A stretch of 15,633 nucleotides of DNA from Oscillospiraceae bacterium. Lineage in GTDB: Bacteria; Bacillota; Clostridia; Oscillospirales; Oscillospiraceae. Under the pieces are notes generated by a model. That model did no database searches. It was not told where the DNA came from and was given only the letters and a program-made list of their open reading frames with translations. This document shows positions 1 to 7,318 of this stretch, piece after piece. The stretch covers positions 1 to 15,633 of the forward strand of contig JAFTGG010000264.1 of the NCBI GenBank assembly GCA_017458025.1, written 5' to 3'. Both the position numbers and the translations under genes were made by a program. Numbering within the stretch: the stretch's first letter is position 1; each line of letters starts with the position of its first letter.

Positions 1-295
1 GGCGCAGCCGCCGTTCCGGCTGAATACGACGAACCGGACGCTCGAAATGAACGGCGAGCGCGTGCGCCTGTCGCAGGTGGAGTACGCCATTGTCAAGCTG
101 TTTATGGAGAACCGCGGCAAGGCGCTCTCGCGCGAAGAGATTTTGGACACGGTCTGGGGCCACGGCTACTTCGGCGAGCCGAAGATCGTGGACGTGAACG
201 TGCGCCGGCTCCGCATCAAGCTGGAGGACGACGCGCAGGAGCCGAAGTATATCCTCACGGTGTGGGGATACGGGTATAAATGGAATATCGAGTGA
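1..295 (+). CDS. Response regulator, OmpR/PhoB family, C-terminal part (5' end outside window)
   Basis: This is the DNA-binding end of a two-component response regulator. It would bind promoter DNA after phosphorylation by its partner kinase. The frame is open from base 2, so the start and receiver domain lie upstream of the window. The visible 97 residues are a complete OmpR-type winged helix: a short beta region, LSQVEYAIVKLFMENRG (helix 1), the recognition-helix region ending VDVNVRRLRIKLE, and the C-terminal wing hairpin YILTVWGYGYKW that is diagnostic for the family. A histidine kinase follows 116 bp downstream on the same strand, so the two probably form one system. The last six codons and the stop form the left arm of an 18-bp perfect hairpin (276-314). 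The family is secure; the regulon cannot be told from what is visible. Confidence 0.93.
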   Translation, partial: AQPPFRLNTTNRTLEMNGERVRLSQVEYAIVKLFMENRGKALSREEILDTVWGHGYFGEPKIVDVNVRRLRIKLEDDAQEPKYILTVWGYGYKWNIE

Positions 296-314
296 TACTC
301 GATATTCCATTTAT
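276..314. repeat. 18-bp perfect inverted repeat overlapping the response-regulator stop codon
   Basis: Arms 276-293 and 297-314 are exact reverse complements around a 3-base loop (GAT, 294-296). The left arm is the last coding bases of the response regulator, and the right arm repeats them inverted. No T-tract follows, so it is not a classical intrinsic terminator. It could act as an mRNA 3' stabiliser, an RNase III site or a partial attenuator between regulator and kinase. Confidence 0.85.
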
Positions 315-320
315 GAAGAT

Positions 321-364
321 GCCATTTTGCAGTTGCCGCTGAAGCGGCAGCTACGGAATATGGC
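321..364 (-). repeat. Short palindromic intergenic repeat, copy 1 (inverted, diverged)
   Basis: The element begins GCCAT and ends ATGGC and contains the hairpin TTGCCGC-TGAA-GCGGCAG. Read on the minus strand its core (GCCGCTTCAGCGGCAAC) matches, with one extra base, the core of the copies at 14161 and 14658 (GCCGCTTCGCGGCAAC). All three copies start GCCAT and have an AA-rich stretch just before their end. It lies between the response regulator and kinase genes. Confidence 0.7.
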
Positions 365-365
365 G

Positions 366-388
366 ACGAAACTCCGTCGCAGTTTCGT
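366..388 (+). other. Hairpin in the leader of the kinase gene
   Basis: ACGAAACT (366-373) pairs with AGTTTCGT (381-388) around a 7-base loop. An alternative stem, GCGACG (363-368) with CGTCGC (375-380), uses overlapping bases, so the two exclude each other. The structure ends 12 bases before the AGGAGG ribosome binding site of the kinase. A regulatory role is inference only. Confidence 0.5.
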
Positions 389-411
389 GCGATGCGTTCC
401 AGGAGGACGGT

Positions 412-1875
412 ATGCAAGTGACCCCTAGAAGTATTCGGCGGAGCCTGCGGATCCGCGGCCTGCGCCAGCGCTGGCTCATCAGCGCGGCGCTGCCGGTCGT
501 GCTGCTGCTGATGGCGGCGGTCGCGGTGTTCACCATCGCCTCCGCGCAGTATTATTACAGCAGCATGCTCTCCGGTCTGGAAGCCCGCGCCCGCGTCGCG
601 GCGGATACGTTTACCGCCTACGGCGTGCGCAGCTACAACGAGTATTACCGCCTCGCCTCGTATTCGGTGGAGACGTTCGAGGAAAAGGATGTGCTGGAGC
701 TCCAATTCATCAACACGAACGGGCGCGTGCAGGCGTCGTCCTACGGCCTGACCGCCGGTACCTTGCCGGACACCGCCGATATCGAGCGAGCCATTGCCGG
801 CGAGCTGGCTCACTTTCAAGGACGCGACCCGCAGACGGGCGAGGCCATTCTTGCCGTGTCGTGCCCGCTGCTGTTCAACTCCCGCGTCATGGGCGTGCTG
901 CGCTATGTGACGAGCCTGCGCGCCGTGGAGCGCCAGATCCGCGTCAACTTCCTCATCGCGGCGGGACTTGCGCTGCTCGTTGTCGTGCTGATCCTGTTTT
1001 CAAACGTTATTTTTATCAACAATGTCGTCGAGCCGGTCGCCGTCGTGTCTGACGCGGCGCGCCGCATCTCCGGCGGCAGCTACGGTATCCGCATCGACAA
1101 CCACTATCGCGACGAGCTGGGCGAGCTGGTGGACAACATCAACGACATGTCGCTTAAGATCTCGCAGGCGGAGCAGATCCAGCAGGAGTTCGTTTCGTCG
1201 GTGTCGCATGAGCTGCGCACGCCGCTCACCGCGATCAACGGCTGGGCGGAGACGCTGGCGGTCGACCCGCTCGGCAACGCCGAGCAGACCAAACGCGGCC
1301 TCGGCATCATCGAAAAGGAGTCCCGACGCCTCACGACTATGGTCGAGGAGCTGCTGGACTTCACGAAGATCCAGGACGGGCGCTTCACGCTTCGCGTTGA
1401 TACCGTTGACCTCGTTTCCGAGCTGGAGGACACGATCTACACCTACCGCGAGCTGTTCCGGCAGGAGGGCATTGAGGTCGCTTACGCGCCGCCGGAGGAC
1501 GATATCCCGCCTGTCGCGGCGGACGGCGAGCGCATGAAGCAGGTCTTTTCCAACGTGCTCGACAACGCGAGCAAGCATGGCGGCGCGGGCAGGCGCGTCG
1601 ACGTGTCCGCGGCGGCGGAGAACGGCGGCGTCGTCGTCCGTGTGCGCGACTACGGCCCGGGTATCCCGCCGGAGGAGCTGCCGTTCGTCAAACAGAAATT
1701 TTACAAGGGTTCGTCCAAGGCGCGCGGCAGCGGCATCGGCCTCGCCGTGTGCGACGAGATCGTGAAGCTCCACGGCGGCACGTTCGAGGTGTCCAACGCC
1801 GACGACGGGCAGACCGGCGCGGTCGTCACCATTTCGATCCCGATGTCCGTGACGGGCGAGCCTGAAAAAGTGTAA
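412..1875 (+). CDS. Sensor histidine kinase, membrane-bound (HAMP-HisKA-HATPase)
   Basis: This kinase autophosphorylates on histidine and passes phosphate to a response regulator, almost certainly the one encoded just upstream. In its 487 residues I see a basic N-terminus, a transmembrane helix at about 21-45, an extracytoplasmic sensor region of about 130 residues (46-177), a second helix at about 178-206 and a HAMP linker to about 255. The HisKA H-box SSVSHELRTPLTAINGW carries phospho-acceptor His266. The ATPase domain has an N-box (VLDNASKHG, Asn385), a G1 motif (DYGPGIP), an F-box and a G2 motif GSGIGLAV (about 439-446). The start is supported by AGGAGG at 401-406, five bases before the ATG. 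The sensor region matches no ligand-binding family I recognise, so the signal is unknown. The architecture resembles WalK/PhoR-type kinases. The gene is intact. Confidence 0.95.
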   Translation: MQVTPRSIRRSLRIRGLRQRWLISAALPVVLLLMAAVAVFTIASAQYYYSSMLSGLEARARVAADTFTAYGVRSYNEYYRLASYSVETFEEKDVLELQFINTNGRVQASSYGLTAGTLPDTADIERAIAGELAHFQGRDPQTGEAILAVSCPLLFNSRVMGVLRYVTSLRAVERQIRVNFLIAAGLALLVVVLILFSNVIFINNVVEPVAVVSDAARRISGGSYGIRIDNHYRDELGELVDNINDMSLKISQAEQIQQEFVSSVSHELRTPLTAINGWAETLAVDPLGNAEQTKRGLGIIEKESRRLTTMVEELLDFTKIQDGRFTLRVDTVDLVSELEDTIYTYRELFRQEGIEVAYAPPEDDIPPVAADGERMKQVFSNVLDNASKHGGAGRRVDVSAAAENGGVVVRVRDYGPGIPPEELPFVKQKFYKGSSKARGSGIGLAVCDEIVKLHGGTFEVSNADDGQTGAVVTISIPMSVTGEPEKV

Positions 1876-1893
1876 AATATTTTAGAACAACTG

Positions 1894-1922
1894 TTGTATT
1901 TTAGAAAAAAGTGTGCTAAGAT
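1894..1922 (+). promoter_or_regulatory. Sigma-A-type promoter for the DUF1385-prmC-recA run
   Basis: The -35 is TTGTAT (1894-1899), the spacer is 17 bases, and the -10 is TAAGAT (1917-1922) preceded by TGC, an extended -10. The AT-rich 70-bp gap contrasts with the GC-rich flanks. Transcription would begin near 1929, giving a short leader before AAGGAG (1932-1937) and the ATG at 1946. Confidence 0.7.
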
Positions 1923-1945
1923 GCAACACGTAAGGAGTATTCATC

Positions 1946-2902
1946 ATGGCAGAAGAACAAAGCCCTCAATTCCGCACAAGTATCGGCGGACAGGCGCTGA
2001 TCGAGGGCATCTTGATGCGCGGCCCCGGCAAGCAGGCGATCGTCGTGCGCTCGCCGGACGGGCTGGTCGTCAAGGAGGAGGAGATCACGCTCACGCGCGA
2101 TAAGTACCCGATCCTCGGACTGCCCGTTATCCGCGGCGCGGTGACGTTTATCGACTCGATGGTGCGCGGCGTCAAGGCGCTGATGTTCTCGGCGGATTAT
2201 TTCCCCGAGGACGAGCTGGTGCAGCCGTCGAAGTTCGACCTCTGGGTCGAGAAGCACTTCAGCGACGAAAAGGCGCAGAAGCTTATCACGGTGCTTGCGG
2301 TCATTCTCTCGCTCGGCATGACCATCGGGCTCTTTTTCCTACTGCCGACGTTTTTGGCGGGCTTTGTCGACCCGTATATCAAGAGCGCGGCGGTACACAA
2401 CCTGGTCGAGTCGGTCATCAAGCTCGCGATCTTTTTCGCGTATATGCTGCTCGTCTCGCAGCAAAAGGATATCCAGCGCGTGTTCCAATATCACGGCGCG
2501 GAACACAAGACCATTTTCTGCTACGAGGCGGGCCTGCCGCTGACGGTGGAGAACTGCCGTATCCAGAAGCGCTTCCACCCGCGCTGCGGCACGAGCTTTT
2601 TGTTTGTGGTCATCATCATCTCGGTCATCATTTCGAGCCTTGTGTTCAGCTTTGTCGAGTGGCGGAACCTCTGGGTGCGCTTCGGCATGCACCTGCTGCT
2701 GCTCATTCCCATTGTCGGCGTCGCGTACGAGTTCAACCGCTACGTCGGCGGGCACGACACGCCTGTGACGCGCTTCCTGTCGCGCCCGGGCCTGTGGCTC
2801 CAGAACTTTACGACCAACGAGCCGGACGACTCCATGCTCGAGGTCGCGATCAAGGCGATCAAGCTGGTGATCCCAGCGGAAAAGGGCAAGGACGCGTGGT
2901 AA
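1946..2902 (+). CDS. DUF1385 multi-pass membrane protein (YqhQ family)
   Basis: This 318-residue integral membrane protein belongs to the DUF1385/YqhQ family, found widely in Firmicutes; its biochemical role is not established. Family signatures visible are the N-terminal IGGQALIEGILMRGP segment, the cytosolic motif YHGAEHKTIFCYE (about 182-194) and RFHPRCGTSFLF (about 209-220). Hydrophobic helices lie at roughly 112-140, 153-172, 217-237 and 243-262. The start has AAGGAG eight bases upstream and its own promoter. In clostridia this gene commonly sits with rpmE, prmC and prfA. Here prmC follows after three bases, so that pairing is kept, but prfA is not next. The length is normal and there is no sign of damage. 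Confidence 0.93.
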   Translation: MAEEQSPQFRTSIGGQALIEGILMRGPGKQAIVVRSPDGLVVKEEEITLTRDKYPILGLPVIRGAVTFIDSMVRGVKALMFSADYFPEDELVQPSKFDLWVEKHFSDEKAQKLITVLAVILSLGMTIGLFFLLPTFLAGFVDPYIKSAAVHNLVESVIKLAIFFAYMLLVSQQKDIQRVFQYHGAEHKTIFCYEAGLPLTVENCRIQKRFHPRCGTSFLFVVIIISVIISSLVFSFVEWRNLWVRFGMHLLLLIPIVGVAYEFNRYVGGHDTPVTRFLSRPGLWLQNFTTNEPDDSMLEVAIKAIKLVIPAEKGKDAW

Positions 2903-2905
2903 AGC

Positions 2906-3772
2906 ATGGCGACGACGTACAACAACCTGTATCTTGATATGCGCCAGCGCTTCAAAAGCACGGGCGTGTTTGACCCGGCCCGCGCGGCGCGGGAGTTGAT
3001 TTGTGCCGCCTCGGGCAAGACGAACGAGGAGTTTGTGCGCGACAGCCGGCTCTATGTCCCGCCGGAGATCGAACGCGAGGCGGAGGCGCTTGCGGCGCGG
3101 CATCTCGCCGGAGAGCCGGTGGCATATCTGATCGGCGAGTGGGAGTTCTACGGCCTGCCGCTCGATATCTCGAAAGCGGTGCTGATCCCGCGGCCCGACA
3201 CCGAGGCGCTTGCGGCGCAGGCGATCGAGATGGCGCGGAGCTACGACGAGCCGCGCGTGCTTGACCTTTGCGCGGGCAGCGGCTGCATCGGTCTGGCCGT
3301 CGCGTCGCAGGCGCCGAACGCGCGCGTGCTGCTCGGCGAGCTGGACGAGGAGGCGGTCAAGATCTGCCGCCAGAATATCCGGCGCAACGATCTCTCCGCC
3401 CGTGTCAGCGTGGTGCGCGTCGACGCGAAGGAAAAGCCTTCGCGGCAGCTTGGCGAGTTCGACGTCATTGTCAGCAACCCGCCGTATATCCCGACGGACG
3501 ACATCGGGACGCTGGATACGTCCGTGCGCGACCACGAGCCGCAGCTGGCGCTGGACGGCGGCGTGGACGGGCTGGATTTCTACCGCGCGATCTGCGGCAA
3601 ATGGCGCGACGCGCTGCGGCCCTACGGCAAGCTGCTCTTTGAGGTCGGCACCGGCCAGGCGGACGCGGTGCTGCGGCTGATGCGCGCGAGCGGCTTCGGC
3701 GACGTGCAGATCGCCAAGGACCTGAACGGTATCCCGCGCGTGGTCTACGGCACGCTGTGGGACGAGCTATAG
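2906..3772 (+). CDS. prmC: Peptide chain release factor N5-glutamine methyltransferase
   Basis: PrmC methylates the glutamine of the GGQ motif in release factors RF1 and RF2 using S-adenosylmethionine, which makes translation termination efficient. The 288-residue length is typical. Visible motifs are the N-terminal helical domain, [25 protein letters not shown], the SAM-binding loop [10 protein letters not shown], and the catalytic NPPY (Asn191-Tyr194) in VSNPPYIP, followed by [17 protein letters not shown], all characteristic of PrmC rather than other NPPY enzymes. The start lies three bases after the DUF1385 stop with no strong ribosome binding site of its own, suggesting translational coupling. 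prfA, its usual clostridial neighbour, is absent here; recA follows instead. Confidence 0.95.
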   Translation: MATTYNNLYLDMRQRFKSTGVFDPARAARELICAASGKTNEEFVRDSRLYVPPEIEREAEALAARHLAGEPVAYLIGEWEFYGLPLDISKAVLIPRPDTEALAAQAIEMARSYDEPRVLDLCAGSGCIGLAVASQAPNARVLLGELDEEAVKICRQNIRRNDLSARVSVVRVDAKEKPSRQLGEFDVIVSNPPYIPTDDIGTLDTSVRDHEPQLALDGGVDGLDFYRAICGKWRDALRPYGKLLFEVGTGQADAVLRLMRASGFGDVQIAKDLNGIPRVVYGTLWDEL

Positions 3773-3806
3773 AGCAAAGTTTACATCATTACGGAGGAAA
3801 GCAGAT

Positions 3807-4907
3807 ATGGCAGAGAAGAACACGACCAAAGCGGCGGCTCCGTCGGAGGAGAAAAAGCGCGCCATAGAGACCGCCATGCAGCAGATCGAGCGCACCTACG
3901 GCAAGGGCTCCATCATGCGCTACGGCGACAACAAGGCGGTGACGGGCGTCGAGGCGATCCCGACCGGCTCGCTGGCGCTGGATCTGGCGCTTGGCGTCGG
4001 CGGCCTGCCGCGCGGACGCATCGTTGAGATCTACGGCCCCGAGTCGTCCGGTAAGACGACGCTGGCGCTGCACGTCCTCGCGCAGGCGCAGAAGCAGGGC
4101 GGCGAGGTCGCGTTCATCGACGCGGAGCACGCGCTCGACCCGACCTACGCGCGGGCGCTCGGCGTCAAGATCGACGAGATGCTGATCTCCCAGCCGGACA
4201 CCGGCGAGCAGGCGCTCGAGATCACCGAGGCGCTCGTGCGCTCCGGCGCGATCGACGTCATCGTGGTCGACTCCGTGGCCGCACTCGTGCCGCGCGCGGA
4301 GATCGAGGGCGAGATGGGCGACAGCTTCGTCGGCCTGCACGCCCGCCTCATGTCGCAGGCACTGCGCAAGCTGACCGGCGCGATCAATAAGACGAACACC
4401 ATCGTCATCTTCATCAACCAGCTGCGCGAGAAGGTCGGCGTCATGTACGGCAACCCCGAGGTTACGACCGGCGGCCGCGCGCTCAAGTTCTACGCGTCCG
4501 TCCGCATCGACGTGCGCCGCATCGAGACACTCAAAAACGGCGGCGAGATGATCGGCAACCGCACGCGCGCGAAGGTCGTCAAAAACAAGATGGCGCCTCC
4601 GTTCCGCGAGGCGGAGTTCGACATCATGTACGGCGAGGGCATCTCGCTGCTCGGCGAGCTGATTGACCTCGGCGTCAAGCTCGACTTCGTGCAGAAAAGC
4701 GGCTCATGGTACTCTATGGGCGAGACGCGCATCGGGCAGGGCCGCGACGCGGCGAAGCAGTACCTCAAGGACAATCCCGAGGTCGCGGACAAGCTCGAAG
4801 CGGATATCCGAGCCAACTTCGACAAGCTGATGACCGGCCAGCAGCGTATCGCCGCCAAGGCGGCGGGCCGCGCGGTCGACGTTTCGGCGGACGATTTCGA
4901 GGGTTGA
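3807..4907 (+). CDS. recA: Recombinase RecA
   Basis: RecA forms ATP-dependent filaments on single-stranded DNA, drives strand exchange in homologous recombination and stimulates LexA self-cleavage. The protein is 366 residues, full length, with no intein. It shows the Walker A motif GPESSGKT (77-84), the Walker B region [10 protein letters not shown], the loop-2 segment [10 protein letters not shown] and the MAW-like [12 protein letters not shown] stretch. The C-terminal domain ends in an acidic tail (DVSADDFEG). The start is fixed by GGAGGA (3793-3798), eight bases upstream. Only 34 bases separate it from prmC, and I see no Bacillus- or clostridia-type LexA box in them, so it is probably read from upstream, or from a promoter inside prmC. 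A perfect 18-bp hairpin begins two bases after the stop. Confidence 0.98.
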   Translation: MAEKNTTKAAAPSEEKKRAIETAMQQIERTYGKGSIMRYGDNKAVTGVEAIPTGSLALDLALGVGGLPRGRIVEIYGPESSGKTTLALHVLAQAQKQGGEVAFIDAEHALDPTYARALGVKIDEMLISQPDTGEQALEITEALVRSGAIDVIVVDSVAALVPRAEIEGEMGDSFVGLHARLMSQALRKLTGAINKTNTIVIFINQLREKVGVMYGNPEVTTGGRALKFYASVRIDVRRIETLKNGGEMIGNRTRAKVVKNKMAPPFREAEFDIMYGEGISLLGELIDLGVKLDFVQKSGSWYSMGETRIGQGRDAAKQYLKDNPEVADKLEADIRANFDKLMTGQQRIAAKAAGRAVDVSADDFEG

Positions 4908-4908
4908 C

Positions 4909-4948
4909 GTTTCATTCTCCAGAGCCTTACGGCTCTGGAGAATGAAAC
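4909..4948. repeat. 18-bp perfect inverted repeat just after the recA stop codon
   Basis: Arms 4909-4926 and 4931-4948 are exact reverse complements around the loop TTAC. The stem is GC-rich at the top (CCAGAGCC/GGCTCTGG) and AT-rich at the base (TTTCATT/AATGAAA). It has no following T-run. The position two bases past the recA stop suggests 3'-end formation, stabilisation or partial termination before recX. It resembles the hairpin at 276-314 in arm length and tight loop, but the sequence differs. Confidence 0.85.
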
Positions 4949-5098
4949 AATTCCGCTCCGCTCAGCGCACGTTCTGCGGACGCACGTTCGCTCCGTGCAA
5001 AGCGTTTTTTCTGACGCGTGCGCCGGCAGAAAAGATGATTCGGATTTTTTCGCGTCTGCGGGCGCGAAACTCTGCGAGGCAACGGGAGCTGACACATA
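4949..5098 (+). other. recA-recX intergenic leader
   Basis: These 150 bases carry no convincing gene. They contain a direct repeat CGCACGTTC separated by six bases (near 4966-4989), a weak stem GCACG/CGTGC shortly before a T6 run that could be a poor terminator, and a second hairpin TTTCGCG (5048-5054) with CGCGAAA (5063-5069). The recX ribosome binding site follows. I see no clear promoter and no LexA box. Confidence 0.45.
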
Positions 5099-5719
5099 TT
5101 GAAAATCGAGAAGATCGAGAAATCCGGACATAAGCAGGGGTGCGTTCTCGTGCATCTGGAGGGGGGAGACCTCCTTCGGATCACGGAGGAGGAGCTCCTG
5201 CATTTCGACTTATATACAGGGCTGGACATCGGCCCCGAGACTGTGGTAGAATTACAAAGACGCGCCGCGCGGAGCGAGACGCGCGTCCGCGCGGCGAATA
5301 TGATCTCGGCGCGCCCGTTGAGCAAGAGGGAGCTGACGAAGCGCCTGTGCGACAAGGGCGCGGCGGACGGCGACGCCGAGGCGGCGGCCGATTGGCTTGA
5401 GGACATCGGCGCGCTGGACGACCTTGCCTACGCCAAGACCGTCGTGCGGCACTACAGCGCGAACGGCTACGGCGAGGCGAAGCTGCGCGACGAGCTGCGC
5501 CGCCGCGGCGTGCCGCGCGAGCATTGGGACGAGGCGCTGGGAACGGCGCCTGATCCGCGGGAGACCCTCGCGCGGGTGATTTCCGCGCGGACGAAGGGCA
5601 AGCCCCTTGACGAAAAAGAGCGCAAAAAGCTCTCGGATATGCTGCTGCGCCGCGGCTTTGCGTGGCGCGACGTCAAAGCGGCGCTGTCCGAGCTCGGCGG
5701 GGAGATATTGGAGGACTAG
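5099..5719 (+). CDS. recX: Regulatory protein RecX
   Basis: RecX binds RecA filaments and usually inhibits or caps them. The 206-residue product fits the family: an N-terminal region ending in VVELQRRAARSETRVRAANMIS, then tandem three-helix repeats with the signatures RPLSKRELTKRLCDKG, DLAYAKTVVRHYSANGYGEAKLRDEL and KERKKLSDMLLRRGFAWRDVKAAL. The start is TTG, supported by GGGAG (5084-5088) ten bases upstream; the first in-frame ATG would remove the N-terminal 60-odd residues. Its position after recA is the common arrangement and supports the call. A weak start codon plus the hairpin after recA would keep RecX well below RecA in amount; that consequence is inferred. Confidence 0.9.
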   Translation: MKIEKIEKSGHKQGCVLVHLEGGDLLRITEEELLHFDLYTGLDIGPETVVELQRRAARSETRVRAANMISARPLSKRELTKRLCDKGAADGDAEAAADWLEDIGALDDLAYAKTVVRHYSANGYGEAKLRDELRRRGVPREHWDEALGTAPDPRETLARVISARTKGKPLDEKERKKLSDMLLRRGFAWRDVKAALSELGGEILED

Positions 5720-5723
5720 GGAC

Positions 5724-5978
5724 ATGGCAAGGGAACTGCTGAAGCTGCCCAACAACAAGAAAGGCTTCGTGATGCTGCTCATTCTGGAAGCGCTGGTCGC
5801 CGCGTGGGCGCTTACCGCGACGCTTTACGCGCTCTCGGCGGGCAGGACGCGCACCGTCATCTATGGCTTCATTGTGCTGTTCGCGATTTTTTACATTCTC
5901 GGCCGAAGCCTGCGGAGCTTTCGGAATTTGCAGAAGCAGGAGCGCGCGCAGAAGGAACAGGACGGGCAGGCAAAATGA
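5724..5978 (+). CDS. Small two-helix membrane protein, unknown function
   Basis: I do not recognise this 84-residue protein. It begins at ATG 5724 behind GGAGG (5710-5714), nine bases upstream; an upstream in-frame extension overlaps recX and has no such site. It has a short basic N-terminus (about 1-14), a hydrophobic helix at about 15-38, a second at about 43-61, and a charged C-terminal tail rich in Arg, Gln, Lys and Glu (62-84) that is probably a cytosolic helix. Its stop overlaps the rimO start in ATGA, so translation of the two is likely coupled. It lies in the operon between recX and rimO. Membrane location is well supported; function is not. Confidence 0.8.
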   Translation: MARELLKLPNNKKGFVMLLILEALVAAWALTATLYALSAGRTRTVIYGFIVLFAIFYILGRSLRSFRNLQKQERAQKEQDGQAK

Positions 5979-7312
5979 GTAAGGAGATTAAGGTGGCGTT
6001 TCTCTCCCTCGGCTGCGCCAAGAACCTCGTCAACACCGAGCAGATGATGGCGCTGTGCCGCGACGCGGGGCTGACGCTCGCGGACGCGCCGGAGGGCGCG
6101 GACGTGGCGGTGATCAACACCTGCGGCTTCATTGACTCCGCCAAGGAGGAGGCCATCGACAACATTCTCGCTATGGGCGAGCTCAAAAAGCGCGGACGGC
6201 TCAAAAAGATCCTCGTCACCGGCTGCCTTTCGCAGCGCTACAAGGACGAGATCACGGAGTCCATGCCCGAGGTCGACGGACTGCTCGGCACGGGCAGCTA
6301 CAGCGAGATCGTGAGCGCCGTCAACGAGGTGCTCGCGGACGAAAAGCCGCGCCGCTTCGGCAACATTCACGCGCCGGTCGAGGAGCTCGACCGCGTCATC
6401 ACCACGCCGTCGTACACGGCGTATCTTCGCATCGCCGAGGGCTGCGACAACCACTGCGCGTTCTGCGTGATCCCGAGCCTTCGCGGCAAGTACCGCAGCC
6501 GCCGATGGGAGAACGTCCTCGCCGAGGCGAAGAAGCTTTCCGGCATGGGCGTCAAGGAGGTCATCGTCATCGCGCAGGATATCACGCGCTACGGTACCGA
6601 CAACTACGGCAAGCGCCGCCTGCCGGAGCTGATACATGAGTTATGTAAACTTGACTTCCATTGGGTGCGGCTGCACTACCTGTACCCCGACGAGTTTGAC
6701 GACGAGCTGATCGACGCCATCGCGTCGGAGCCGAAGGTGCTTAAGTACCTCGATATTCCCATTCAGCACTGCAACGACAAGATCCTCCGCGCGATGAACC
6801 GGCGCGGGAACAAGGAATACCTGACGAAGCTGTTTGCCGGCCTGCGCGGCCGGATCCCCGGGCTCGTGCTGCGCACGAGCATCATTACGGGGCTTCCGTA
6901 CGAGGGCGAGGCCGAGTTCGACGAGCTGTGCGATTTCCTGCGCGAGGTGCGCATCGAGCGCGCGGGCGTGTTTCCGTACTCGCCGGAAGACGGTACGCCG
7001 GCGGCGAGGATGGAGCACGTCGACGAGGAGGAGGCCCGCCGCCGCGCGGAGCTGCTGGTCGACGTGCAGAGCCGCATCATGGACGAGTACAACGAGTCAA
7101 TGCTCGGCGAGGTCGTCGAGGTGCTGTGCGAGGGCTTCGACGCCGCGTCGATGGGCTACATCGGGCGCAGCTACGCCGAATCCGTGGACATCGACGGCAA
7201 GATTTACTTCTCCTCGGAGCGCGACCTGAGCGCGGGCGAGTTCGTGAATGTCCGCGTCACCGGCGCGATGGACGGGGAATTGACCGGCGAGGCCGTGGAA
7301 ACGGGGGAGTGA
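5975..7312 (+). CDS. rimO: Ribosomal protein S12 methylthiotransferase RimO
   Basis: RimO is a radical-SAM enzyme that adds a methylthio group to a conserved aspartate of ribosomal protein S12. The 445-residue protein shows the N-terminal MTTase domain with its three cluster cysteines (Cys14 in SLGCAKN, Cys50 in NTCGF, Cys84 in VTGCLSQR). The radical-SAM motif is Cys157-Asp-Asn-His-Cys161-Ala-Phe-Cys164. A C-terminal TRAM domain (about 375-440) ends GEFVNVRVTGAMDGELTGE. The motifs LGCAKNLVNTE and DIPIQHCNDKILRAMNRRG point to RimO rather than MiaB or MtaB. The start overlaps the preceding stop (ATGA), with no strong binding site. pgsA follows after six bases, the usual rimO-pgsA order in clostridia. 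Confidence 0.97.
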   Translation: MSKEIKVAFLSLGCAKNLVNTEQMMALCRDAGLTLADAPEGADVAVINTCGFIDSAKEEAIDNILAMGELKKRGRLKKILVTGCLSQRYKDEITESMPEVDGLLGTGSYSEIVSAVNEVLADEKPRRFGNIHAPVEELDRVITTPSYTAYLRIAEGCDNHCAFCVIPSLRGKYRSRRWENVLAEAKKLSGMGVKEVIVIAQDITRYGTDNYGKRRLPELIHELCKLDFHWVRLHYLYPDEFDDELIDAIASEPKVLKYLDIPIQHCNDKILRAMNRRGNKEYLTKLFAGLRGRIPGLVLRTSIITGLPYEGEAEFDELCDFLREVRIERAGVFPYSPEDGTPAARMEHVDEEEARRRAELLVDVQSRIMDEYNESMLGEVVEVLCEGFDAASMGYIGRSYAESVDIDGKIYFSSERDLSAGEFVNVRVTGAMDGELTGEAVETGE

Positions 7313-7318
7313 CATCAC

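Noticed and set aside
2339..3535. Minus-strand open frame of 398 codons opposite the DUF1385 gene and prmC
   Set aside because: It is a codon-bias shadow with Arg/Asp/His-rich low-complexity translation and spans two real genes.
4962..5020. Rho-independent terminator from the GCACG/CGTGC stem and T6 run
   Set aside because: The stem is only five pairs and is separated from the T-run by seven bases; too weak to call.
4942..5133. Possible 63-residue ORF between recA and recX
   Set aside because: Its GGAGA directly abuts the ATG, too close to serve as a binding site. It starts inside the perfect hairpin and overlaps recX; the sequence resembles no protein.
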